Positions 9,723-18,240 are shown, numbered from the stretch's first letter. The stretch is DNA of 41,140 bases from Micromonosporaceae bacterium (GCA_020027875.1 JAHRHA010000046.1:1-41140), one strand, 5' to 3'. Notes: a model not told the origin generated them from the sequence alone. Program-made: numbers and translations.

Positions 9723-10511
9723 GTGGCCACACGCAGCGCCCTCGTGACCGGAGCGACCGCTGGGATCGGCGCCGCCTTTGCGCGCCGGCTCGCCCAGGAG
9801 GGTCACGACCTCGTAATCGTGGCCAGGGACGCGGCCCGGCTCGACAGGAACGCGGCGCAGCTGCGTACTCAGCATGGGGTGCAGGTCGATGTCATCCCGG
9901 CCGATCTCGCCACCGACGACGGCCAGGAGTCGGTGGCGGTGCGGCTGCAGGATCCAAACCGACCGGTGGACGTGCTCGTCAACAACGCTGGACTGAGCCT
10001 CAACACGCCGTTCTTGCGCTCGTCCGTGGAGCGGGAGACGGAGATGCTGAACCTCAACGTGCACGCGGTGATGCGACTGACGCTCGCGGCCCTTCCCGGG
10101 ATGGTGGAGCGTCGCCACGGCGCGATCGTCAACGTCTCGTCGGTTGCTGGCTTCGGCGCCGCGATGCCCGGGTCGACGTATCCCGCCACGAAGGCGTGGG
10201 TGACGAACTTCAGCGAGTCGGTGGCGCTATCCGTGGCGACATTCGGAGTACGGGTTATGGCGCTCTGCCCCGGATACGTGCGCACCGAGTTCCACCAACG
10301 GGCCGGCATCAACATGTCCAAGACACCCAACTGGATGTGGCTGGACGCGGATGAGCTCGTCCAGGATGGGCTCCGGGACCTGCGTCGGGGCAAGGTCGTG
10401 AGCGTGCCCAACTGGAAGTACAAGGTCGCGGTGTTCGGGCTGCGGCACCTGCCCCGCCCGCTGTTGCAGCGCGTGGCCCGCGACACCCGTGGCCGCATCG
10501 GCCGCGACTGA
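9723..10511 (+). CDS. SDR-family oxidoreductase
   Basis: A 262-residue classical short-chain dehydrogenase with a GTG start after AGGGAG. Visible motifs are TGATAGIG (dinucleotide binding), NNAG, NVSSVAG (catalytic Ser) and YPATK (catalytic Tyr and Lys). The C-terminal part departs from FabG: after CPGYVRTEFH it has a longer helical tail (LRDLRRGKVVSVPNWKYK) typical of the DltE/YqjQ-like group of SDRs. The substrate is unknown. It follows the membrane protein gene by 15 bp and ends in a GC-rich hairpin. Confidence 0.88.
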   Translation: MATRSALVTGATAGIGAAFARRLAQEGHDLVIVARDAARLDRNAAQLRTQHGVQVDVIPADLATDDGQESVAVRLQDPNRPVDVLVNNAGLSLNTPFLRSSVERETEMLNLNVHAVMRLTLAALPGMVERRHGAIVNVSSVAGFGAAMPGSTYPATKAWVTNFSESVALSVATFGVRVMALCPGYVRTEFHQRAGINMSKTPNWMWLDADELVQDGLRDLRRGKVVSVPNWKYKVAVFGLRHLPRPLLQRVARDTRGRIGRD

Positions 10512-10514
10512 AGG

Positions 10515-10545
10515 CCGCCGCGGGGCTGCGGCGTGGCCGCGGCGG
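10515..10545 (+). terminator. terminator-like hairpin after the SDR gene
   Basis: CCGCCGCGG (10515-10523) and CCGCGGCGG (10537-10545) form a 9-bp all-GC stem with a 13-base loop, four bases past the stop. No T-run follows. Confidence 0.45.
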
Positions 10546-10620
10546 GGAGCCGGCGCGGTGGCCACGCGGATACACCTCAAACTCACAGCGGGGCTTCACC
10601 GTTCGCTGGCGCGGGGGAGA

Positions 10621-10626
10621 TAGGCT
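10621..10626 (+). promoter_or_regulatory. leaderless -10 box of pyrE
   Basis: TAGGCT lies seven bases before the pyrE ATG and no ribosome binding site is present. The -35 region is not clear. Confidence 0.5.
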
Positions 10627-10633
10627 AATCAAC

Positions 10634-11173
10634 ATGTCGGAGCGCGACGACCTGCGTAAACTCATCCATGATCTCGCCGTCGTGCGGGGTCGGGTGGTGC
10701 TCTCGTCGGGCGCAGAGGCGGGTTTCTACGTCGATATGCGCCGGCTCACGCTGCACCATGCTGGGGCTCCGCTCGTCGGCAAGGTCATGCTTGATCTCGT
10801 CGAGGATTGGGACTTCGACGCGGTCGGCGGACTAACGCTGGGCGCCGATCCGGTGGCCGCAGCCATGCTGCACGCGGCGAACCAGCGAAGCAGGGCGCTG
10901 GACGCCTTCGTCGTACGCAAGGAGGGAAAGGCACACGGTCTGCAGCGGCGGATCGAGGGCCCAGACGTAGCAGGGCGTCGGGTGCTCGCCGTCGAGGACA
11001 CATCGACTACGGGCAGTAGCGTGCTGAACGCGGTCGATGCACTGCGAGAGGCCGGCGCCGAAGTCGTTGGAACAGCGGTAATTGTCGATCGGGGCGCGGG
11101 GGACGCGGTTCGAGCGGCGGGGCTGGAGTTTCGGTCGGCGTTCACGCTCACCGATCTGGACCTCCATGCCTGA
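10634..11173 (+). CDS. pyrE: orotate phosphoribosyltransferase
   Basis: This 179-residue enzyme joins orotate to PRPP to give orotidine 5'-phosphate, the fifth step of pyrimidine synthesis. The PRPP-binding signature is clear: VLAVEDTSTTGSS, with the paired acidic residues ED and the following TTG loop. Other family features are the N-terminal SSGAEAGFYVDMR, which holds the orotate-binding strand, and GLTLGADPVAAAM. The length is normal for the actinobacterial form. It is not in an operon with other pyr genes here. It has a leaderless-type promoter of its own. Confidence 0.93.
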   Translation: MSERDDLRKLIHDLAVVRGRVVLSSGAEAGFYVDMRRLTLHHAGAPLVGKVMLDLVEDWDFDAVGGLTLGADPVAAAMLHAANQRSRALDAFVVRKEGKAHGLQRRIEGPDVAGRRVLAVEDTSTTGSSVLNAVDALREAGAEVVGTAVIVDRGAGDAVRAAGLEFRSAFTLTDLDLHA

Positions 11174-11255
11174 CTCTTCAGTCAACAAGAATTGTCGGTT
11201 CGATAGTCACGGATATGTGGGCGAATCGATGGTCCGTGGTGGAAGGATGTAACTC

Positions 11256-11627
11256 GTGCGAACTGCGCTGGCCGAACTGATATTGCCCCAGGCCTCGCCG
11301 CTGAACGGCGAAGTCTACGACCGCATCGATGCTGAGCGACTGGCCGGTGTCCTGAAGGCACTTGCCGACCCGGCGCGCCTGCGCCTGCTCAGCCTCATCC
11401 AGGCCTCGCCCGATGGCGAGGCGTGCGTCTGCGACCTGACCGCCCCAATCGGTCTCTCGCAGCCGACCGTCAGCCACCACCTGCGTATCCTCACCGAGTC
11501 CGGCTTGCTGGAGCGGGAGAAGCGCGGCGTGTGGGCCTACTACCGGCTCGTACCGTCGGCGATCCAAGCGATCGCGGACCTGCTTACGCCACCTCGCAAG
11601 CGCGCCACCAAGAAGGCGGCTCGCTGA
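11256..11627 (+). CDS. ArsR-family metal- or metalloid-type repressor
   Basis: A 123-residue winged-helix protein with a GTG start after GGAAGGA. The recognition helix is in GLSQPTVSHHLRIL and the wing in REKRGVWAYYRL. The segment EACVCDLT matches the ELCVCDL motif that binds arsenite or similar metalloids in ArsR proteins, so an inducer of that type is possible. The C-terminus is basic (RKRATKKAAR), which is unusual and may add DNA contacts. No arsenite pump or reductase lies next to it. The following gene is a broken class II aldolase, which gives no clue to the inducer. Confidence 0.85.
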   Translation: MRTALAELILPQASPLNGEVYDRIDAERLAGVLKALADPARLRLLSLIQASPDGEACVCDLTAPIGLSQPTVSHHLRILTESGLLEREKRGVWAYYRLVPSAIQAIADLLTPPRKRATKKAAR

Positions 11628-11639
11628 ATATCGCGGCCC

Positions 11640-11667
11640 GCACGCCGGCGCGAGAGTGCCGGCGTGC
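11640..11667 (+). terminator. terminator of the arsR-like gene
   Basis: A perfect 10-bp inverted repeat, GCACGCCGGC / GCCGGCGTGC, with an eight-base loop begins 13 bases after the stop codon. Confidence 0.6.
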
Positions 11668-11707
11668 TCGCCCGATGGCGTTCGCCCGATGACGCTGAGG
11701 CACGAGC

Positions 11708-12345
11708 GTGCGTGAGCTTCGTGACCAACTGGCTCGGGTGGGACAGGATGTCGCGCGTGTGGCCTTGGTCGTCGGCAGTGGCGGCAATCTCTCCGCCCGC
11801 GAGCCGGGGTCGGACGAATTCTGGGTGACCGCGGCTGGCACGTGGCTCGATGAGTTGGTCGAGGACTCCTTCGTCCGCGTACGAGTAAGTGACGGGTCAA
11901 TCGTGGGTGAGCCGCGCAACGACCCGACAACCGACTCGCCTTGCACACCGCCACCTATCAGGCCCGGCCCGACGTCAACGCGATCATCCACCTGCACCCA
12001 CAGCTGACCGTTCTCCTGGACGCCCTCGGCGAGCGGATCCGGCTGGTGACAACCGATCACGCCTTCTATGTCCGGCGCATCGCCACGACGCCATTCCACC
12101 CGCCCGGCAGCAGCGCGCTGGCCGCAGTCGCCGCCGCGGCAGTCGTGGACGGGACCAATTGCGTGATCCTCGCCCACCACGGCTGTTCGGTGTTGGGTGA
12201 GACCCTGGAGATGGCACACCGGCGGGCCGTGAACCTGGAGGAGGCAGCGCTCCTGACGTACCGAGCCTTGCTCCTCACCGGAGGTCTTGCCGGGCGTGAG
12301 ATTCCGGAATGCCCGACCGACTTTGTGGACACCGGTACGGTCTGA
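11708..12345 (+). pseudogene. class II aldolase/adducin family gene with a frameshift
   Basis: Two frames together give one class II aldolase of about 212 residues. The first (11708 to about 11939) has GSGGNLSAR and the phosphate-binding-type TAAGTWLDEL. The second (from about 11941 to 12345) continues with LHTATYQARPDVNAIIHLHP, which holds two zinc-type His residues, and ILAHHG with a third. The join needs one extra base near 11939-11941 (tcgcc-ttgcac). The family includes fuculose- and rhamnulose-phosphate aldolases and methylthioribulose-phosphate dehydratase; I cannot choose. All family motifs survive, so the break is either very recent or a one-base sequencing error. The GTG start has no strong ribosome binding site. 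Confidence 0.75.
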
Positions 12346-12416
12346 CCCGTATTCGTCACTGAGAGTAACCGTGTCTGGTCGCACTTCGCGCCTGGGCGGC
12401 GAAACCTAACGTTGGT

Positions 12417-12444
12417 TTGCGAAATGCCCGTTGTTCCGTACGCT
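12417..12444 (+). promoter_or_regulatory. candidate promoter of the VWA gene
   Basis: TTGCGA, 16 bases, TACGCT. The -10 box ends 31 bases before the GTG start, leaving room for a leader that contains GGGGGAAA. Confidence 0.4.
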
Positions 12445-12475
12445 GGCGCAGAACCGCTTGCGAACTGGGGGAAAC

Positions 12476-14173
12476 GTGTCCGGACGCCATCGCACCTACG
12501 GCCCAACGGGTCGGGGGCGGCGCCGCGCACCGTTGGTGGTCGGCGCGATCGTGACAATCATCGCCCTGACGGTCGTCACGGTGCGTATTGTCGCGGCGGG
12601 CGCCGCGGGCTGTTCGGGGTCCGTTCCGCTCCGCGTGGTGGCTACTCCCGAGATCGCACCTGTATTAGCGGATGTCGGCTCCGCGTGGATGGCGATACGA
12701 CCGCAGGTGAGCGGGAAATGCATCAACCTGACGGTCGACGGCGCGCAATCGCCGAGCATCGCGAGCAGCTTGACCGTGTACGCGGGCAGCGCGATCGACG
12801 TCGCGGCCGCGCCCGAACCCACGCCGTCCGAGGACGCGATCCCAACGGTCTGGGTACCCGACTCGACGGCATGGCTCACCAGGGTGCAGGTGGTTGATCG
12901 ATCGGCCTTCGATGCGGACGTCCGGTCCATCGCCAGTTCGCCAGTGGTCGTCGCCATGCCGGAGGCGGCCGCGAAGCTCGTTGGCTGGCCGTCCGGTCGG
13001 CTTCAGGTCGCGACTGTCAAGGCACTACTTGGCCAGGGCGGACCGCTCAAGCTAGGCATCGCTGAGCCACGACGCGAGACGGCCAGCCTGGCCGCGACTA
13101 TGGTGCTCGGCGAGGCGCTGGCCACGACGGACGAGGACCTGCCCGCACTGGTCAAGACCTTCCGCAGCGTCGTGAAGACCCCGAGTACGACCGACCTCCT
13201 GCGCACCTTCGGGGCCAAGGTGAACGCGGGACCCGCCTCAGAGCAGGCGGTGCTGGCGTACAACGCCACGAATCCCCCGCTCAGGCTGGTAGCCGTCCAA
13301 CTCGACCCCGCCGCGCCTCAGCTTGACTACCCGTACGCCATCCGTTCCGGTGTCTCCCGCGAAACTTCGCAGGCGGCTCAGCTCTTTCGGGGCGCTGTGC
13401 TGGAACGCCCGGCCGCCGATCAGCTTGCCCGTAAGGCGTTCCGCAGTCCCGACGGGCGGGCCGGTGCCGGGTTCCCGTCCACGACCGCCACCAGCCTGGA
13501 CCCCTTCGTCGGTGCGAATGTCGACGACACAGAACGAGTGCAGCGCGCGCTCGGACTGTGGAGCGCCGCCAACTCGCCGTCGCGGACGCTCGCACTCTTC
13601 GACATCACGTCGTCGATGGGCACCGTCATGCAGACGGCAAGCGGGGCTGCTACCCGGTCCGATGTGATGGCGGGGGCGGCCAGGGGTGGGCTCGAGCTGT
13701 TCACCGCGGACAGCCGCGTCGGTATGTGGGCGTTCGCCTCACAGCACCTTGAGGTGCTGCCTATCGACGACCTCACCCCGGCCCGCAAGCAGGAGTTCGA
13801 CCAGCGGATGGCTGGGGCCCGCCCAACCCGAACCAACCGCTCGGAGCTCTACGCCATCCTGCTCGCCGCGTACAAGGTCATGAAGGACGGGTATGACCCG
13901 ACCCGGCCCAACATCATCGTTGTGCTGACCGACGGCGGCGACAGCAACGGCAGTACCCTGCGCCGGGAGCAGTTCAACCAGGAGCTGCAGAAGCTCGCCG
14001 ATCCCACCAAACCGATCCGCGTCGTGCTCATCGGCATCGGCGTCGGCCAGGTCGATGCGGCCAACCTGCAGGGGATCGCTGAGATCGTCGGCGGCGGCTT
14101 CTTCCCGCTCACCAGCCCCGAGCAGATTCAGACGATCTTCCTCAAGGCGCTCCTCCGCGTCGGCGCCGCCTAA
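12476..14173 (+). CDS. exported binding-protein/VWA-domain protein
   Basis: The GTG at 12476 follows a strong GGGGGAAA; the longer frame has no such site. The product is 565 residues. A basic N-terminus and one membrane helix (about 22-45) anchor it, with the rest outside. Residues about 50-320 resemble a periplasmic substrate-binding protein (start PLRVVATPEIAPVLADVGSAW). About 370-560 is a von Willebrand A domain with the MIDAS-type ALFDITSSMG and VVLTDGGDSNG motifs. This domain pair is known in actinobacterial surface proteins of undefined role. The MIDAS reads D-I-T-S-S, with Thr where Ser is usual. It stands alone and ends next to a dispersed palindromic element. Confidence 0.85.
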   Translation: MSGRHRTYGPTGRGRRRAPLVVGAIVTIIALTVVTVRIVAAGAAGCSGSVPLRVVATPEIAPVLADVGSAWMAIRPQVSGKCINLTVDGAQSPSIASSLTVYAGSAIDVAAAPEPTPSEDAIPTVWVPDSTAWLTRVQVVDRSAFDADVRSIASSPVVVAMPEAAAKLVGWPSGRLQVATVKALLGQGGPLKLGIAEPRRETASLAATMVLGEALATTDEDLPALVKTFRSVVKTPSTTDLLRTFGAKVNAGPASEQAVLAYNATNPPLRLVAVQLDPAAPQLDYPYAIRSGVSRETSQAAQLFRGAVLERPAADQLARKAFRSPDGRAGAGFPSTTATSLDPFVGANVDDTERVQRALGLWSAANSPSRTLALFDITSSMGTVMQTASGAATRSDVMAGAARGGLELFTADSRVGMWAFASQHLEVLPIDDLTPARKQEFDQRMAGARPTRTNRSELYAILLAAYKVMKDGYDPTRPNIIVVLTDGGDSNGSTLRREQFNQELQKLADPTKPIRVVLIGIGVGQVDAANLQGIAEIVGGGFFPLTSPEQIQTIFLKALLRVGAA

Positions 14174-14179
14174 CCCCAC

Positions 14180-14258
14180 CAAGATCGCGTCGATCATGAG
14201 CTGGAGGTCATGATCGACGCTGTTTCGCGACGGTCAGCTCATGATCACGGAGATCTTG
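14180..14258 (+). repeat. dispersed palindromic element, copy A (full length)
   Basis: A 79-bp element with terminal inverted repeats CAAGATC (14180-14186) and GATCTTG (14252-14258). A 30-bp palindrome at 14189-14218 has arms GTCGATCATGAGCT and AGGTCATGATCGAC (one mismatch) around GG. Downstream of it is the shared TTTCGCGACGGTC segment. It begins six bases after the VWA gene stop. Confidence 0.85.
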
Positions 14259-14382
14259 ATGTGCGGGCGACGGGTCGAGCTATCGATGCGGGCGAACTAA
14301 GACCGAGCAAATCTTGGACAGCTTTCGGTGCGCCCTACCCGAGATGGATCCAAGATCTATCGCAGACATGGGGCGTGCGGCC

Positions 14383-14461
14383 CCTAGTCCCCGTGATCAT
14401 GAGCTGACCGTCGTCAAATGCCGTCGATCATGACCTCCAGGTCATGATCGACCGGATCTTG
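14383..14461 (-). repeat. dispersed palindromic element, copy B
   Basis: The same element in reverse orientation, with a palindrome at 14423-14452 (arms GTCGATCATGACCT, centre CC) and one terminal repeat, GATCTTG, at 14455-14461. The other end has diverged. It ends seven bases from the dedA stop. The 124 bp between copies A and B hold no gene, only a stray CCAAGATC. Confidence 0.8.
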
Positions 14462-14468
14462 GGGGAAA

Positions 14469-15236
14469 TTAGGCGCGGTGGCGGCCCGCATCGGCGGCGC
14501 CTTCCGTGGCCCCGTTGGCTCCGTTGGCCGGCTCCGCGTCGGCGCCGCGCTTCTTGCTGCGCCAGTTGCGCCCAATCTCGATGAAGATCGGCAGCGCCGA
14601 GATAAGAACGATCAGGATCACCACCGGGAGCAGGTAGGAGTCGATCTTCTCGGCTGGGATGTAATCGGTGATCTTCTTGGCCAGGAAGTAGCCGACGAGC
14701 AGGATCCCGTCCGTCCACAGGATTGCCCCGACCACGTTGTAGAGGAAGAACTGGCGAGCAGGCATCTCGAGTACACCCGCGACCGGGTTGAGGAAGGTAC
14801 GCACGATGGGGATGAACCGGGCCAGGATCACGGCCTTGGCTGGCCCGAACTTGTTGAAGTAGTACTCCGCCTTGTCGACGTACGCGGGCTTGAAGATGCG
14901 CGAGTTTGGCTTGTCGAAAAGGCGCCGCCCGTACTTCGCCCCTAGAAGGTGTCCCAGCTGGGCACCCGCGATCGCGCAGATGGGCGCGCCAATCAGCAGC
15001 ACCCAGATGTTCAGCTGAGCGCCCGGGAAGATCTCGTTGGCGAAGGGCGACGCGGCGATTCCGGCCAGGAACAGCAGCGAGTCGCCGGGGAAGAAAAACC
15101 CGACCAGCAGCCCCGTCTCGGCGAAGATGATCGCCAGCACGCCGACCATTCCGAAGGTCACGATGAGGTCCGCGGCGTCGAGCGGATTGATGGCCAATAT
15201 GTCGGCGAGGGCTAGGCTCGCTGTTCCGGTCTCCAC
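14469..15236 (-). CDS. DedA-family membrane protein
   Basis: A 255-residue integral membrane protein of the DedA/SNARE-associated family (PF09335). Diagnostic segments are the conserved FPGDSLLFLAG (an acidic residue in a re-entrant loop) and ARFIPIVRTFLNPVAG, whose Arg residues are needed for function in studied members. DedA proteins help recycle undecaprenyl or other phospholipid carriers across the membrane and maintain proton-motive force. The C-terminal tail after about residue 222 is basic, then Ala/Gly-rich. The GTG at 15236 is chosen because a TACCCT box ends eight bases before it. A dedA gene beside fbaA is also seen in mycobacteria (Rv0364 beside Rv0363c). Confidence 0.9.
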   Translation of the reverse strand: METGTASLALADILAINPLDAADLIVTFGMVGVLAIIFAETGLLVGFFFPGDSLLFLAGIAASPFANEIFPGAQLNIWVLLIGAPICAIAGAQLGHLLGAKYGRRLFDKPNSRIFKPAYVDKAEYYFNKFGPAKAVILARFIPIVRTFLNPVAGVLEMPARQFFLYNVVGAILWTDGILLVGYFLAKKITDYIPAEKIDSYLLPVVILIVLISALPIFIEIGRNWRSKKRGADAEPANGANGATEGAADAGRHRA

Positions 15237-15244
15237 GGCGAACC

Positions 15245-15250
15245 AGGGTA
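15245..15250 (-). promoter_or_regulatory. leaderless -10 box of the dedA-like gene
   Basis: The minus strand reads TACCCT, eight bases, GTG, with no ribosome binding site. Confidence 0.4.
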
Positions 15251-15678
15251 CCGGCCGATGCTGAGCGGTGCCTGACCGCTGCGGTTTCAAGCGGGGCGGA
15301 TCACCCGCAAGCGACCCGATCAAGCGCGGCGCCGCGTGGGCCGGCAGGGTGGATCATCCACTGGCGGTCGCGACCCCGGCACTTGATCGTCGGCTGGGCG
15401 AGCGCACACAGTGCGGCCCCGCCACCTCGGCGGCGGGCCGATCGGCGCGTGTTGTCGACCCCGCTCTGGCCGCGGCGTCGGCGTGTGTCCATACACGACG
15501 GTTGGCGGCGCCGCGTAGGCCGCACTCGTCGGACGTACCGGCCGTGTCCCCGTTGGCGGCAGAACGAGCGGACCCGGGCGGGACGGTGGGGTGCCGGCCC
15601 AGACGGAGAATGGGATGGGGTAGCTTGGCCCGCCCGGGCGCGCGGCGTAGCGTGGGGTGGCGAGAGGTGTGCAGCTAA
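15251..15678. other. intergenic, no gene recognised
   Basis: This 428-bp divergent region between the dedA-like gene and the radical SAM gene has open frames on both strands, but their products are Arg/Pro-rich with no family features. It should hold the radical SAM promoter, which I could not place. A weak GAGAGG lies before the ATG at 15679. Confidence 0.5.
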
Positions 15679-16848
15679 ATGACCACCGGCCCCGTCAGCG
15701 TCGCATCGGACGTCAGCGTCGCATCGGACGCACCAGCCGCGCCGGCCAAGCCCGACGCGCTGAGCCTCGCTGACCCCTACACCGTCGCGACTCACCACTG
15801 GCACCCGCTCGCCGACGGCCGAATCCAATGCGATGTGTGTCCCCGCGCATGCAAGCTCCGCGAGGGCCAGCGCGGCCTCTGCTTCGTCCGCGGCCGAATC
15901 GACAACCAGATCGTGCTCGCCTCGTACGGGCGCTCGTCGGGCTTCTGCATCGACCCGGTCGAGAAGAAGCCGCTCAACCATTTCCTGCCAGGCTCGTCGG
16001 TGCTCTCCTTCGGCACGGCGGGGTGCAATCTCGCCTGCCGGTTCTGTCAGAACTGGGACATCTCCAAGTCACGCGAGATCGACACGTTGTCGTCCGCGGC
16101 CTCTCCGGAGGCGCTGGCGTCAACCGCGCAGCGACTCGGCTGCCGCTCGGTGGCGTTCACCTACAACGACCCCGTGATCTTCATGGAGTACGCGATGGAC
16201 GTCGCCGACGCCTGCCGGGAGCGCGGCGTCAAGGCGATCGCGGTGAGCGCAGGCTTCATGAACGCCGCGCCTCGCGAGGAGTTCTACCACCACATCGATG
16301 CGGCGAACATCGACCTCAAAGGCTTCACCGAAGACTTCTACGAGAAGGTCACCTTCGGCAAGCTCGGCGCGGTCCTCGACACGCTGCGATACCTGCGGCA
16401 CGAGACGGACGTATGGTTTGAGATCACGACGCTCCTGATTCCCGACCACAACGACTCCGACGCGGAGATCGCCGAGGAGTGCGCGTGGCTCATCGAGAAC
16501 CTCGGCACCGACGTGCCGCTCCATTTCACCGCATTCCACCCCGACTTCAAGATGCTCGACGTTCCGCATACGCCACCGCAGACCCTTCGCCGGGCCCGCC
16601 GGATCGCGCTGGAGCACGGTCTCCGTTATGTCTACACCGGCAACGTGCACGATCCCGACGGCCAGACGACGAGCTGCCCGGGGTGTGGCGAGCCCGTCGT
16701 AGCACGCGACTGGTACGTCATCAACGGGTATTCACTCGACCAGCACGGCGCGTGCGAGCACTGCGGTGCCACGCTCCACGGCGTCTACGACGGGCCCGTG
16801 GGCACGTGGGGGTCGCGCCGACTGCCGGTGCTCATCGAGGCACCGTGA
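15679..16848 (+). CDS. AmmeMemoRadiSam system radical SAM protein
   Basis: A 389-residue radical SAM enzyme. The cluster motif is C-x3-C-x2-C at residues 116, 120 and 123 (CNLACRFCQNW). It is preceded by an N-terminal cysteine region (CDVCPRACKLREGQRGLC) typical of this subfamily. The C-terminus has a zinc-ribbon-like pair, CPGCGEPV and CEHCGATL. The subfamily is defined by linkage to Memo and AMMECR1 genes. The reaction of the system is not established to my knowledge. The first residues contain an exact 18-bp tandem duplication (SVASDVSVASDA), so the true start could be a little downstream. The stop overlaps the next start (GTGA). Confidence 0.92.
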   Translation: MTTGPVSVASDVSVASDAPAAPAKPDALSLADPYTVATHHWHPLADGRIQCDVCPRACKLREGQRGLCFVRGRIDNQIVLASYGRSSGFCIDPVEKKPLNHFLPGSSVLSFGTAGCNLACRFCQNWDISKSREIDTLSSAASPEALASTAQRLGCRSVAFTYNDPVIFMEYAMDVADACRERGVKAIAVSAGFMNAAPREEFYHHIDAANIDLKGFTEDFYEKVTFGKLGAVLDTLRYLRHETDVWFEITTLLIPDHNDSDAEIAEECAWLIENLGTDVPLHFTAFHPDFKMLDVPHTPPQTLRRARRIALEHGLRYVYTGNVHDPDGQTTSCPGCGEPVVARDWYVINGYSLDQHGACEHCGATLHGVYDGPVGTWGSRRLPVLIEAP

Positions 16849-17648
16849 GCGCCTCGGTCCGGGAGCCGGCGGTCGCCGGCCAGTTCTACCCGGCAAACCC
16901 CGACGCCCTGGCGCGGCTGGTCGACTCGATGCTCGACACTCCGCCGATTGAGCCGGACGAGCCCCTTGCGCGGGCGTACGTCGTACCGCATGCCGGTTAT
17001 CGCTTCTCCGGATCTACGGCGTCCTATGTGTACGCTCGACTGCGCGCGCGGGGGCCCGAGGTTCGTCGCGTCGTACTCATCGGTCCGGCGCATTATGCGC
17101 CGCTGAAAGGATGTGCGGTGCCGGGCACGGACGCGTGGCTGACTCCGCTGGGTGCCGTTCCCATCGATATGGATGGCTGTGCCGCGCTGGTGCGCGCCGG
17201 GCGCGCCGCGATAGGGGACGGTCCGCATGGGCCGGAGCACTCGCTCGAGGTGCAGTTGCCGTTTCTGCAACGTGCGCTCCCTGACGACGTACCGGTGCTA
17301 CCTGTGGTGGTCGGGCAGGCCACAGTGGATGAGGTGGCCGCGATGGTCGCGGCCGCGGTGGCGGTGGCGCCCGACGGGACCGTCGTGGTCTGCAGCAGCG
17401 ATCTATCGCACTACCTCGACGAGGCCTCCGCGAACCGGCAGGATGAGCGGACCGCGCACGCGGTCCTCGACCTCGCTGCCAAGGAGATCGGCGTACGCGA
17501 CGCGTGTGGCGTGTACGCGCTGCGCGGTCTTGTCGGGTGGGCGGCGGAGGAGGGGCTCACGCCGCGTCTGCTGCACCGGTGCACATCGGCCGACACCGCG
17601 GGTGACCCGTCGCGAGTGGTGGGCTACTCAGCGTTCTCCTTCCGATAA
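16845..17648 (+). CDS. AmmeMemoRadiSam system protein B (Memo-like)
   Basis: The GTG at 16845 overlaps the stop of the radical SAM gene, so the two are translationally coupled. The product of 267 residues is a Memo-family protein, related to class III extradiol dioxygenases. Visible landmarks are REPAVAGQFYP, VVPHAGYRFSGSTA (with the first active-site-type His), GPAHYAPLKG (second His), EHSLEVQLPFLQ and SSDLSHYLD. These give the set of metal-ligand-like residues conserved in Memo. The third member of the system, AMMECR1 (protein A), is absent here and not fused to either gene. The protein probably acts with the radical SAM enzyme on an unknown substrate. Confidence 0.92.
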   Translation: MSASVREPAVAGQFYPANPDALARLVDSMLDTPPIEPDEPLARAYVVPHAGYRFSGSTASYVYARLRARGPEVRRVVLIGPAHYAPLKGCAVPGTDAWLTPLGAVPIDMDGCAALVRAGRAAIGDGPHGPEHSLEVQLPFLQRALPDDVPVLPVVVGQATVDEVAAMVAAAVAVAPDGTVVVCSSDLSHYLDEASANRQDERTAHAVLDLAAKEIGVRDACGVYALRGLVGWAAEEGLTPRLLHRCTSADTAGDPSRVVGYSAFSFR

Positions 17649-17718
17649 GACCCGCCGCCCGCGCAATGTTTCGGGGGCTCGGACCCGTGTCTAGAGTCGT
17701 AGCGCTGCGGAGGTGTGC

Positions 17719-18240
17719 GTGACGTATGACGAGTTCGTGGCTGCCCGACTGCAGCCCCTTCTGCGCTACGCCGTCATGCTCTCTGGTGATCTACACCTGG
17801 CCGAAGATCTCGTGCAGGAGACGATGGTCCGGGTTCAGCTGAAGTGGCGGCGGGTCGCGGCTGCGGACGTCCCCGAGATCTATGTCAAACGCATGCTCAC
17901 CAACGCCTACCTGGACTGGCGGCGGGGGCCGTGGCTACGCCGGGTCGTCCTGCGGCCCGACCACGACGAGTCGGCGCCCGCAATGGCCACCACCCCCGAT
18001 CACGCCGACGCGGCGGTGCAGCGCGACGAGGTGTGGTCGCTGTTGGCCACCCTTCCCCGCCGGCAGAGGGCCGCCCTGGTGCTGCGGTTCTACGAGGGAC
18101 TCGACGACAACGAGATAGCCGCGGTGCTGGATTGCGCCGTCGGCACCGTGCGGTCGTGCATCTCCCGGGCTCTCGCTACCCTCCGCGCTCGGTTGAGCGC
18201 GGCCACGACGACCCTCGCCATGGGCGGAGAACATCGATGA
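17719..18240 (+). CDS. SigE-family ECF-type RNA polymerase sigma factor
   Basis: The GTG at 17719 is preferred because GGAGG (17709-17713) lies five bases before it; the GTG at 17713 overlaps that site. The product of 173 residues has sigma region 2 (LLRYAVMLSGDLHLAEDLVQETMVRV, residues about 10-40, through MLTNAYLDWRR). It also has region 4 with the helix-turn-helix (LPRRQRAALVLRFYEGLDDNEIAAVL then GTVRSCISRALATLR). It belongs to the SigE-like actinobacterial group (SigE family in TIGR02983). It directs RNA polymerase to a small gene set. The stop overlaps the next gene (ATGA), so the LCP protein beside it is probably its partner or regulator. Confidence 0.92.
   Translation: MTYDEFVAARLQPLLRYAVMLSGDLHLAEDLVQETMVRVQLKWRRVAAADVPEIYVKRMLTNAYLDWRRGPWLRRVVLRPDHDESAPAMATTPDHADAAVQRDEVWSLLATLPRRQRAALVLRFYEGLDDNEIAAVLDCAVGTVRSCISRALATLRARLSAATTTLAMGGEHR

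Noticed and set aside
11930..11950. Programmed frameshifting in the class II aldolase
   Set aside because: There is no slippery heptamer followed by a stem or pseudoknot, and family members are normally read in one frame.
14423..14452. Treating the 30-bp palindromes as simple intrinsic terminators
   Set aside because: They have no T-run, they sit in a larger conserved 79-bp unit, and two copies lie over stop codons within reading frames, so terminator alone does not explain them.
15268..15981. Long open frames on both strands around 15.3-16.0 kb
   Set aside because: The products are Arg/Pro-rich, and the minus-strand frame runs over the clear radical SAM gene. They look like the usual spurious frames of high-GC DNA.
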